Positions 32,901 through 43,400 of a stretch of 64,000 nt of DNA are shown piece after piece; the stretch's first letter is position 1, and each line of letters begins with the position of its first letter. The notes below the pieces were generated by a model. The model had not been told where the DNA came from, made no database searches, and saw nothing but the letters and a program-made list of their open reading frames with translations. The translations under genes were made by a program, and so were the position numbers. Where the stretch lies: NCBI RefSeq assembly GCF_018873765.1, contig NC_057925.1, positions 8,815,568 through 8,879,567 on the forward strand. Reading direction: 5' to 3'. Source of the stretch: Telopea speciosissima. Lineage: Eukaryota; Streptophyta; Magnoliopsida; Proteales; Proteaceae.

Positions 32901-34699
32901 TTTTAATCAAATGTCGATGACATATTTTTTTCCATTTTAGTGCTTGGGAAAAATTTGATGGACTATGATCCTAACATATAAGGTTTTTTATTGGTGAAGA
33001 TATAAAAAAATTGGCCCAAACTTTTAAAATAGCACCTAAACCGAATATAAAACCAAATTAAAACCTACAAAGAAGCTAAATATAAAACCGAATAAAAACC
33101 GAAATCGAACGGAACTAAGTCAATTCAGTTTCGGTTTTGAAAATGTATTCCTAATCTTGGTTTGGTTTGGTTTTGGTTTCTAAATTTTGTTTCTTAAACT
33201 GAAACGAATAATAAAAAACCGAACTGATTGACACCCTTAGTCGAAACCACCAAACTAGTCAAAACTGAGCTGGTTAAAATTGGTCGAAACTTGGCATTTA
33301 TTGATCGAAACTGATCGGAATATGTCGAAACCTGATCAATACAGTAGTACATATAGGTTTCGTCTTAAAAACTAGGAAAACCGAGATATCTCGGTCGAAA
33401 CCAGTCCATTGTTTTCCTGTAAAATACCTAAAAGAAAATAATTTCCATAGGATATATATTTGGAAACAAATCATAGAAGAAAATACATGAAAATGACTTG
33501 CTTATATACTAGAAATTCAATAGAGAAATTATTTTCTATGAATGGATAAGAATGTGAGTTTATTCACTTGAAAGAGATCGAGTAGCTATTTCAGACATAA
33601 AATGTTTAGATAATTCTTATTTTATGGAAAATTCTTTCTCTAATTTTACATAAAAACAAACAGAGCCTTAAATAACAGGAAAGGAAAGACTTATACATAA
33701 AGGTACTTAAACATACCGTGGGAGCAGGCCTGCAAGGCTGCAAGAACTCATTGAAACAAAATTTAAGATTAGTTAGAGAATTGTGATTAAATAGTAATTA
33801 GAGAATTCAAAATGGTAATTAGTACTTACAAGTTTTTTGTTAATTTTGCAGGAATTTTTCCACCATATATTTCCATTGCCATTGATGGTTCCACCACCCT
33901 CAACTAAAAAATTTTCAATATTTTTGAATATCAGCCAGTGTCGACGATCATTTTCGTAGTCTGCTAGATCATTTGAAGCTTCAATTTTTCCATAAATCTG
34001 GCATATAGAAAAGAAATAATTTCACATCTTTTATGGAGCAGCCATTCATATAAAAAATTAACAATTTTTTTTAAAAAAAAATTTGGGTGGAGAGGGAGGG
34101 GGGGGGGCGGCTTGGGAAGACTTCTTGATTAGATTTATCTCACCACCATTTTAAGATCAGATTTGCAAGGACCAGAGAATGTAATCTGCTTAAGAAGATA
34201 ATTCTTGTTTTGAGGCACAAGAAGAACATCAAATGAAGATGAACAAGCTGCCCTCCAAGCATTCTTAAATGCCTAAATGAACCCAATAAAGAAAACCAAT
34301 TAAGTTTAAAACAAGATATGAATTAGAGTTTCTAATTTATACCATATAGAGATCTAACATTTAATTTATATTACAGACCTCTGTATCATCTCTTCCATCA
34401 CCTTTAGCTCCATAATCATCTACATTAACAACTTTAATTGAAGTTGCAAGATTACCCACTTGATCAAATTGCTCCAATGTAGAAATTTCTGTTTTATAGT
34501 TGATGAAATTCCTCAAAACGGGCTCGAATTCGTTCTCTCTATCGTCAATTGTGCGAAAGTAATTAGGATAAGTTCGGGTGTCATAAACAGAGGATTCATC
34601 AAGATAAGTAGAGAGTTGATCCTCTTGCAAAATGCTATAACAAGAGTAAGAACATAAGAACAGCATAAGGAGTGAAAGTAGTTGTTTTTGTAGACCCAT
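29986..34699 (-). CDS. Polygalacturonase (GH28), abscission/dehiscence type
   Basis: Secreted pectinase cleaving alpha-1,4-galacturonan in cell walls. Nine exons, GT-AG and in phase: 34699-34379, 34272-34144, 33997-33830, 33737-33717 (a 21-bp microexon coding PCRPAPT), 32502-32295, 32211-32130, 31862-31754, 30436-30320, 30207-29986 (stop 29988-29986); 458 aa. A hydrophobic signal peptide covers residues 1-23. [11 protein letters not shown] opens the catalytic domain. All four GH28 motifs are intact: NTDGIHV (261-267), GDDC (283-286), CGPGHGISIGS (303-313) and RIKTW (341-345). The C-terminal [12 protein letters not shown] block fits the clade of tomato abscission PGs and Arabidopsis ADPG1/2. 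That clade placement is by eye; the fold and catalytic assignment are firm. Introns 4, 6 and 7 each contain a MITE, without touching splice sites. Confidence 0.95.
30684..31030. mobile_element. MITE in polygalacturonase intron 7, TCACTATGCCTAG family
   Basis: About 347 bp with inverted ends GTCACTATACCTAGAC and CTAGGCATAGTGAC. Interior text (AAAATGCCATCAATT, CTCATTTTAAGCTGAAATTG, AGTGAAGTGTTATACTTC) matches the two copies at 11253-11546 and 12132-12422. Confidence 0.6.
31914..32050. mobile_element. GC-rich foldback in polygalacturonase intron 6
   Basis: Arms GTTCTCTGTGCTGAGGGCGC and CGATGGGGCACAGAGAAC, with inner arms GCCCAGACACATGGGGG and CACATGTGTCTGGGTGC. It occupies much of the 267-bp intron 6 (32129-31863). 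Confidence 0.7.
32698..33239. mobile_element. hAT-type MITE in polygalacturonase intron 4
   Basis: Begins TAAGGGTGTCAATTTAAAAC and ends ACTGATTGACACCCTTA. The flanks GTTGAAAC (32690-32697) and GTCGAAAC (33240-33247) match 7/8. The interior is rich in AACCGAA units. It lies inside a further degenerate CGAAAC-rich repeat (about 32570-33420). Confidence 0.75.
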
Positions 34700-34809
34700 T
34701 GTAGTCTTAACTTGTAAGAGATAGAAAAAAACAAACAATCCAATAGATATGAAAGATTGCTTAAAGAGTGTTGGAGGGATGGTGATGAAATTATGTCATT
34801 GATGAGGTT

Positions 34810-34820
34810 ATATATTTATA
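34810..34820 (-). promoter_or_regulatory. Putative TATA box of the polygalacturonase gene
   Basis: The minus strand reads CTATAAATATA about 115 bp upstream of the ATG at 34699. A GA microsatellite (34854-34872) lies just beyond it. Confidence 0.55.
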
Positions 34821-34889
34821 GAAAGGGAAGATTGCTTAGTAGTTATGTCTGAAAGAGAGAGAGAGAGAGAGATTTTTACTCAATCTATG

Positions 34890-35180
34890 GCGCCTTGGGT
34901 CTTGTTTCTCCATGTTAAGTTTCCGAGGTATGGATTGAGATACAAGAGATTGAGGTGAAAAAACCACAACACAAGAATATACGTGGTTAGACAAGGTGTT
35001 TACGTCCACGGTGAGATGAGAGCAGTCTTCACTAGCAATGAAGAAAATGGTTAATCACAAGCTCTATTGCTCACGCCTCTCTGTTTTTACAAAGAATTCC
35101 TCATAACCCTAAAAAGGTTTCAGCAAGGTGCCTATGGGCTTTTAACGGCCCTTCGGAAGCAGCCCACAACCCAAATTTTG
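34890..35180 (-). mobile_element. Copia-type LTR fragment
   Basis: Read on the minus strand, CCGTGGACGTAAACACCTTG then CCACGTATATTCTTGTGTTG is the standard block near the 3' end of plant copia LTRs. No internal region is attached; ends not determined. Confidence 0.45.
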
Positions 35181-35810
35181 GAATACAAGATATCAACCCT
35201 CAACAACATACCATGCATAGAAGACCACCATATGGTTATGGCTATGATGTCAAAGAGGAAGTGTTTGGTGGAAAAGTTGGGAGAATTATTAGGCCTTTTT
35301 TGGGTGAGATAACCTTAAGGTAAGAAAGTGGAAGGTGAGTTTGTGGTAAGAGAATAGAATTTGCGTGTGCTTTTGGGATGAGAAAATATTAACATCACCA
35401 AACTTGCCGTGGTGTGTTTGGGAAAGGGGAAGGGATGGGTTTGGAGTAGTGTCGTTTATGACTTAGGTTTGTTACTTTTGTGGCTTATTGTCTGTGACAT
35501 AATGAGATTGAAGATTTTTTATTATCTTCCTCTCTATGTATATCTCTTTCTCTAAGTCTCAAAGTGACTACCCCATCAGATGGGGTAAGAGTTGGGGAAG
35601 AATATGAGTTTCTGATTTATACATTTGGGCTAATGTATGGCATCTGCCACATGTCTTTTTTCGACGATGAATACAATATCGACATGTCGGATGAGGTGAT
35701 TGTATAAGATGTGATCGTCGAAACAAGTCTTAATTTAGAGTCGTGCCGTGCTTATTTTGTCTAGATTTCAAGGTTAAATGTGGTTTAATTAGTGAGATTT
35801 ATTGTTATAC
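35181..35810. other. Spacer without recognisable genes
   Basis: No gene. TTTCGACGATGAATACAA (35660-35677) and ATGTGATCGTCGAAAC (about 35710-35725) form a small inverted pair. Confidence 0.4.
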
Positions 35811-38190
35811 CCGCACCCCGGGAGTATAATTAATTATTAATTCTTCCCCGTGACGTGTAGTTATCACGCCAGCGTGCCGGTGAGTTGTTCTCACGGTGGT
35901 CAAACCCACTATATTGACCATAGTACGAGGTTGCTTGTGGAAACTAGTCGGGACCACGGAGGTTGCACCTTGACGTGTCGGGGTAAGTAGTTGACCAAAT
36001 TTTGTTGTGTGCTACCGCCCTCTCAAAGCCCTCGAGTATGGTCCAAAGGCCCGACCTCTTATGGTGGGAACCACCTTCCTACTCGCATCGGAGGCAAGGT
36101 TCTCGGCTGCCTCCGACCCCGCATCCAATGCGCTAACAAGGACCCTTGTGGGTGAGACCCTGTGGCTAAGGTGCTATTGGTGCCCTGCCATGTTTGACCC
36201 TACCCAAATAGACCCTAGGTTACACTTATGAGGCCTTATCCAAATAGGCCAATAAATGTGAAGTCTATATGAGAGAGAGGGGTAAGACTATTCCTTAGTC
36301 TTTCTTTTTCTTTCTCTTTCCTAACCTAATCGTGAAAGGAGAGGAGAGCTTTGAAGGGAGGAGAAGGAAGGAAGAAGAAGAAGGAAACGGCTCTTGGGTT
36401 TGGAGTTTAAAGAGGGCACCTCGTGTGTACCTCAAACCAGGTAAGCCAAGTGCCCTTTTCCCCCATTTTTCTCTCTTCCCCTTGCTCGTTTGAGCTTGGG
36501 TGGTTCGTTGGTTGCAGCCCCAAGATGGGGATTTCTTTTGAAACCCAAAGGGTTAGCTCGAGCCATGTGTAGTTTCCCTTGTAGGATGCTATCCCATTTT
36601 CATTACAATCCTATAAAGACCTCTATTTTGACCTCTTGCTGAATCTATTTGATTCTAAAGCTTCAACCACCAAAGAAAACCCCAAATCTGGATTTTTGAG
36701 CTTTTGATCCTTTAAACCCCTTAAATCTTTGAATGTTGGGTGTTTCTAAGACCCAAATAGACTCCAAGACACCCCCTCCCTAGTCCCTTGAGGCTTAGAG
36801 AACCAAATGGGACAACCCTGGGCTTTAAGACCTTGAAATCGCACTTGGGTTGCATCGGAGGCAAGTCTGTGTGTGCCTCGATGTTGCCTCCGATGTGTCA
36901 CTGAACTGCGGGAGGGTCGGAGGCAAGGTCGGAGGCAGTCTCTTTGAGTCAGACGTTGCCTCCGTCTGTTTTAAAGCTTATAACTTATGTAAGCGGTGGG
37001 GTTTCTCTATGAGGCCTCCCCTACACTCTCTCACACTCTTATTCACTTCCATAGGCGCCAACATATGTGCAATGGGGTGATTTTGAGCGAAGAATCGTTG
37101 CGCTTATACAAACTCCATTTGAAGTAATTGGTGAGTGGGTTTGGGTATTTGTTTGAGCTTGTTTACTATTGCTTATTCATGCATTTATGAATTATATTGT
37201 GACATTATCATTCAAGCATGATTGCATATTTGCATTTATTCTTATTCGATGATGATGATTTGGATGATATGGATTTGTGTTGGGTTACGGTGCGGAAATC
37301 TTGCACCGGAACCCCAGTACGTGGAATTGTATATTGCATCTCATTCTTGTTCATGCATTATGCGCCGTGTTGTCTTCCAGTACCCGGGTGTTAGATGGAA
37401 TGGGGCGTTGACACACCGGATGTACCTCTCTCAACACGATAGGATTCATGTAGTATATACGTGGTTAGGCTCGGTTCCTATGCTACGACCCTTACTGTGA
37501 GGGGTTTAGGTGTTGGGTAGCCCAGAGCACCTGCTTGCTGTGGAGAGTAGAGAGGCCGAGGCCGAGGGGTAGTAATGGTTATCGAGTGCGCCTGCGGGTG
37601 GTGATGACTCGACCGCGCGGGCTCCATAGTAATAATTGAGGTTGCATTGTGGTGAGAATGGAAGGATCCACAATGTCTTCCCGGGGATTAATGCTAGGTA
37701 GCATATACCCATTGACTTAGCATTGTGTGTTAGGTGGTAAATGAATTAATAATAGCATGCACCATGGACTATTTGTGATTGTGTGATTGTGCATCCCCTT
37801 TTCTCTCTCCACTAGGCTCGGTGGAGCTAACCCCGTGTACACATTCTTTTTAGATTTTGATGCGAGATGATTCTTGTGGAGCAGAGGCTGTGGCGAGGAT
37901 CATGGCGATGGTTGCCCACGTGAGATTTATACTCGTTAATCATGCAAAACTAGCAATCATTCAACTGTCGTATGAAGCAAAACCGATCAGATTATCAGCT
38001 TATCTTGTGCTTGTGCGGCCCTGAGAGCTCGACACGTGGAAGAAGCTTCATCCAACAGTGCGAACTTGAAGTAAGGCAGTTGTTTTATCTTTTCTTTCTT
38101 CTCGAGCTTAGCACCATTGGATGTCGCATCTTCCACATGTTGAGTTCTCGACAGATCGCATGATGCACCGCCATTAGGGCCGCAGAGGAT
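35811..38190 (+). mobile_element. Long LTR-like segment, probably a gypsy solo LTR
   Basis: Starts TGTTATACCCGCACCCCGGG, a style seen at the start of long LTRs of plant Ty3/gypsy (Tekay/Del-like) elements. It is less AT-rich than its surroundings, has a CT/GA-rich leader (36290-36400), an AACCAGGTAAGCC block, and near its end GGTGGAGCTAACCCCGTGTA then CTTTTTAGATTTTGATGCGA, again LTR-like. No gag or pol is linked. The right end is not defined and no target duplication was found. TCGGAGGCAAGG motifs recur in both orientations (36087-36115, 36853-36965). Confidence 0.45.
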
Positions 38191-39393
38191 TTTTTTCCCT
38201 AGTCAATCTTATGATTATTAGCTGATAATAAGAACTAATTTGGTTTACATCATTTCATGATTGTTATGGGCCGAGGTGCTCTTACTGAAAGCCCATATTC
38301 GTTATTGGGCCTTAGTTGTTTGACCCATTGAAGTTTGTGCAATCAAGGCTTTGTCTCAACTCCCTATCAAGTATTAATTGCTTTGAGTAGGGGATTTGGA
38401 ATCAAGTCACAACTCATGAGTGAGGAAAAGATGAATTTTCTTCATCACAGTTTCCTCATTCTATTTCTGAAAGTGCACAATTAAGCATACATAGGGCACA
38501 TCATTAATTAAATGCAATGGTTGGGATACCTTAAAAGGTTTGGTTTGAAGAGTGGTCGTCTAAGCCGGCCGGATTTTAACCATGTGGAAGGATGATGTGA
38601 CCAAAAAGGAGTGTCGAAATAGGAGACTATCCGCATCGGCCACCTGTCAAATTTCGCTGGCTCCATTTTCAGGGTATAAAGGCGGTTTCCGTCGACGATG
38701 ACAGCAATACCGACTTGTGGACATTGCTACATCATATTAAAGACCAATGGGAAACTACTCTCCTCTTTAGTAAGACTTGTATGAATAAGCTTCCCTCTGT
38801 GGCTTAAAAGCTTGTTCATAGCAAACACTGTAAATAGAAGTGAATCAGTAATGTAAAATGGAGTTCCAGAACATTGACTTTGATGAATTTTCAAAAGTTT
38901 TTGGATTGGACTTAAACCATGAACTGGGAGAAATCTGTTCTGACCCAATAACCCTTACCTAATAGCCATTTAATGGAACCAATCTCAAACAACAGTAACA
39001 GAAATAGGTGGATCTGCCAGACTTATATTTGCTCCAATCAGGACTGCTGAATAAGCATCCGAAGTCCTAAGGGTGTTTCTGTTACATCACAGTCAAAAGG
39101 TGTGAGCAATATAGTACCTCACAATACCAAGGGTGTGTTGGTAAATGCACAGCATACAAAGTGTTATATGTTGTTATCTGAATGCCCTAATTTGCTAAAC
39201 AATCAATTGGTAAAAAGCATAGTTGAAATGAGAGATTGGATTGTACTCTTATAATCTTGCCTAGACTTATGCTGTGTTTGGTATACATTCGGAATGCATT
39301 CTAGGATGATAATAATGCATTCCAAGATATCATACCAAATGCACAATACCCACTGTGGGGAATTTGAGACCATGACAATTTAAATATTTGCCA

Positions 39394-39452
39394 TGTAAAG
39401 GGCGTACCCAGTACACAAGGCTCCAGCCACTGCAGGGTCTAGGGAGGGGAAA
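39394..39452 (-). mobile_element. Au-like SINE 3' fragment
   Basis: Read on the minus strand: AGACCCTGCAGTGGCTGGAG, CCTTGTGTACTGGGTACGCC, CTTT. This is the 3' part of the same SINE family as 27470-27605; the 5' half is missing. Confidence 0.65.
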
Positions 39453-39616
39453 AATATAATCAACTCAAACTATAATAAAATATTCCGAATCGAAGATAGG
39501 TTTTACAATTAAAAAGAAAAAAGTTGATTTATCGAAGACCCCATAAATTAACAAATTAATAAATCCTGTATTCCTACCTTCTATCCATATTCGAAACCCT
39601 TTACAGTGGCTTATTA

Positions 39617-39652
39617 CAACAACAACAACAACAACAACAACAAAAACCTTGG
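39617..39652. repeat. CAA trinucleotide microsatellite
   Basis: About ten consecutive ACA/CAA units. Confidence 0.9.
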
Positions 39653-41486
39653 ACCAAAGGCCCAATATATGAAACCCATCCCAAGGCTTATTTCCAGTAA
39701 AATAAGCCCACTTCTGTGATTTATATGCATGAAAAATCCTGTACATAATAGTCTAAGCTCCACTACTATAGAGTTTACAATACCAATAGGACCTGAAAAG
39801 ATTACAGAATATTATCTTCAGATTTTGGAAGGCCCTCCAACACCTGCTGACCCTAGGTTACCAAATGGGCTTCCATAAAAAAAAATTTTGATTTTCATAG
39901 TCATGAGAAGAGGGGCTCTCCATGATTGTGGTAAGGTGATGGATGACAGAGGGAATCCAGCAATCATACTCCAATATCTTAAGAAAATGAGAAAAAAAAA
40001 AAAAAAGGTAAATATCCAAAGTAGCCTGCCAACCTAGCAGTTCCCAACATAATGGCTTCAAGAACCCATGCAGATGTCTAATTCAGCTCCAAATATCCTG
40101 TTATGTTCTCCCCACAAAGTCCATGTGCACACTATAGGAATCATTCTCCACATGAGATTCCCTCCCCCCCCCCCCCCCCCCCCAACCTTTAGCTACAGTG
40201 GCAGACTGCCAAACTACAGAAGGTCAATAATATCAGGATAAAGTGTAGTGAACTCCAAAGAGGCTTATATGTAGGTCCAAACTGCTTAAATCAAAGAATA
40301 TTGTGACATTGTCCCTAAAATATAGGTACTAGCATTATGCAAGCAAAGACATAAAACTAAGTAAATGTCAAATTACAGTATGGGTAGATCAGCAAGGAAA
40401 TATGATGAATGTAGAGAGCAATTTTTTGATATGGAGTTAATCCACAAAAAAAAAGAAAAGTTTGGATTGAAAGGGAGGTCAGGTTTTGTAGGAATTATAT
40501 GGGTGAGGTAGGAAATGGGACTAAAAGTGAAAACATAAGGTTTTCATGACTGGCCGGGTGGTATATATGAAAGTCTAAGCCATAACAGTCAAAATTTAGG
40601 GTTTTCTAAAGGGAACTTGATGTTTCAAGCCAGGTTTGTCAGTTAGGTCTTTGGGGTTCAACAATTTCAATATAACTTGAACTCAATGTATGTTTGCAAT
40701 GGAATTTCTCACACATGGCAAGGATTTTAAACTAGTTGTAGAAAAATAAGAAGACGAAGAAAGACAAGACCTACGACGTCAAACCTAGGGTTCCTATAAA
40801 ATTAAAATTAAGGTTCTAGAAAATCATACTTAAATTTAAAGCAATCAAACTTCCAGAGTTTAAGAACTGCAAGTTTAGGACAAGTAAACAAATTCTGACC
40901 CATGGGTAATATCTAATAGGCCAACAAGAATAGTAGAACTAATAACAATAATAACTAGAGTTCACACAAGCAGAAGTTTCAATTAACAACATAGGGACTT
41001 ATAGCTAAGAAGAACAAGCAAAGCATAATCTTAGGATCGGATTTCAATTGAAAGTGGAAAATAAAATGTAAACTACAATCCCTTCTTCCCTTCTTTTTTT
41101 TTTTTTTGGTAGAAACCACAATCCCTTCTTTACCTCCCTCCCTAATGAATGACCAACTTAATTATAGGAAAACAATAAAAGTAAATATACAACCTGCAAG
41201 CAGGAAATGAAGAGGAGAAAAGAGGAAAAGGAGCTCTGCTGTAGGATATTTTTAGTGTACATATGATCCTTACTAACCCGCTCTTTTTGCCAGTTAAAGT
41301 CTTAGGAGGTTTCCAGAAAGCTGAATCCAACAGAATAAGATATTCCTAGATAATCATAGTACTCCCGCGCCCCTGATCAAATGCATATGTTTCCATCCCT
41401 TCCATATTGTTCATCCAGCCTTTCACCTGAGCCACATCACCTTATACAATCAACTAACAAGCAACAGAAACAGAAAACAAGGTGAA

Positions 41487-41652
41487 AAATGATAAACCTA
41501 ACATCGAATACCTATTATAGATCTTAAGAATTGATCTCTAATAGACCTAACATCCTTATGGCACTCTAAAATGATAAACCTTACATTGAATACCTACTAT
41601 AGATCTTAAGAATTGATCTCTAATAATAAATTTAACATCCTTATGGCACTAC
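41487..41652. repeat. 82-bp tandem duplication
   Basis: The unit starting AAAATGATAAACCTAACATC and ending CATCCTTATGGCACT occurs twice head to tail (41487-41569, 41570-41652), with several substitutions and a small indel. Confidence 0.85.
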
Positions 41653-43400
41653 ATCCCCCCCCCCCCCCCAAAAAAAAAAAAAAACTTCAAAACTACATTG
41701 TATCATGAAATTTAATAACTCAAACTCCATGCAACAACCATTAAATCTCTAAGGTCTTAGTCATCATCAAAATTGTTTTGCATGATTTTGCCACTTTAGA
41801 GCAAGAGGTTTCAGAGAAGGTCAAAGTTCAAAGATATCTATGCATATGAGACAAGCTCTTTGAAATGGCTTTGACTAATAGCCCAACAAATTGTGTGGCT
41901 TGTACCTTTTCAACCACTAACATACAAGGTTGAGGCTCAGAAAAAGTTCCAGTACTTAAAGGATACAAGAACATAAATGCTGTAGAGCAGAAAATCACCA
42001 ATGGACCAGTCAGGTGGAGATACGGAAAATCCAAATAGCTAAAGGAGTTCCAAGAGAACAGCTATTAATTGAACACCTAACCTTGACAGTGTAAGGATGT
42101 TTGCGACCCAAATAGATGATAATAATCAGTGACTTCCAATACTAAGAAAGGCACCAGTAATAACAACAGCAAAAGCTCAAATGAGCAAATGAAATTATTT
42201 CAAAAATCTCCCCAGCCATATATGCCAAAGAATGGCATGGAGAGAAACTCCCATGAATCAGTCTTAACTTTCAGCACACCATCATTATACACTGATCACA
42301 AATTCAAAGATGGGCAATATGTTTTAAATCTACACTCTCATCTTTCCACACATCAGATTCTCAAAATCTTCATAAATTCTCATAGCCAGATCATTAATAA
42401 TACATGACCTTCCGAATACCCGATTATGGCATTTTCCCCCCTCATCCATTCAGTATGATTGTTTACTACCCAGCTGTCTATTCATTCAACATTACGAGTT
42501 TTCATTTTTCTTTTTGTCCCAAATTCTAAAGATCAAATGAAGTTTTTATTTTCTTGGGTGGTTTTATTTTCCCTGGGGCGGGGGGGATCCAAATGTATTA
42601 TCAGAACAAAGAAAAATGGGTCATCAAGACTCTCAGTCAATTTTTAATAAGAATAAGAAAGGAAAAATGTGATGCAATAAGTGTTATACATGTCTTAATA
42701 TTCAAGAAAAAAAATAAAGATAAATTGACTACAACAACTGATTGCAACCTATAATTCACACTCGAGGAACTGCATATATAAGACACACCTTTGAGACAAT
42801 TTCTTTATGTAACTATAGAAGTAAGGGTATATGAGGCCACACTCATTTCTTTGAAGTTTTTCTTTTTCAAATCCCCCTTTCCATGGTTAAGCTCTTGCAT
42901 TCTGAGAACATTATATACAAAAAAATTAGGACTGTTCAGTCTTTGCCACAATAGAAACAGCATTGAGAAGACCTGCTACATAATCCTCATATGTGCCAAA
43001 AATGCAAGCAATTTATTGGAAAAAAAATCAAGTTGGGACTTCCAGTGATAACGATTGAAAATCAAGGGTACAAGCCATAACTTTTTTATGAAGTCACAAA
43101 AATTCCCCAAGACAGGCGTCAACCACAATGTGTGATTCCCACTCACATTCTGCTCAAACAGCAAGTCAAAACTGGCAGTAATAACTTTGTGAATAAGTAC
43201 AAAACTCTCTTAGAGCAAGCATTAACCAATAGCTACGACATCCTATACCACTACAGTTCATACAGAAGTTTATAACTTGTGTTAAGACATCATAAGCCCA
43301 AGAGCCATACTCTCATGAAAGGCACGTGAAGCGACATATGTAGGTTGTGAGTGTGTAAAGAGAGGGCAGGCATATTCACAATTGGTATACCAACAAATTA

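Larger units (their letters stand above)
38191..43400. other. Long spacer 3' of the MULE-type gene
   Basis: No convincing gene in 5.2 kb. It contains a MITE-like unit near 39280-39350 (GTTTGGTATACATTC ... ATCATACCAAAT), a SINE end, a CAA microsatellite, C homopolymers (about 40166-40184, 41655-41669), an 82-bp tandem duplication, and presumably the 3' UTR of the gene ending at 43401. Short ORFs (for example 38727-38948 minus, 42129-42407 plus) match nothing I know. Confidence 0.5.

Noticed and set aside
38727-38948. 73-aa minus-strand ORF
   Set aside because: No recognisable motif, no splice or promoter context, and no relative elsewhere in the window.
42129-42407. 92-aa plus-strand ORF rich in Asn/Ser/Lys
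   Set aside because: Low-complexity composition in AT-rich DNA and no supporting context.
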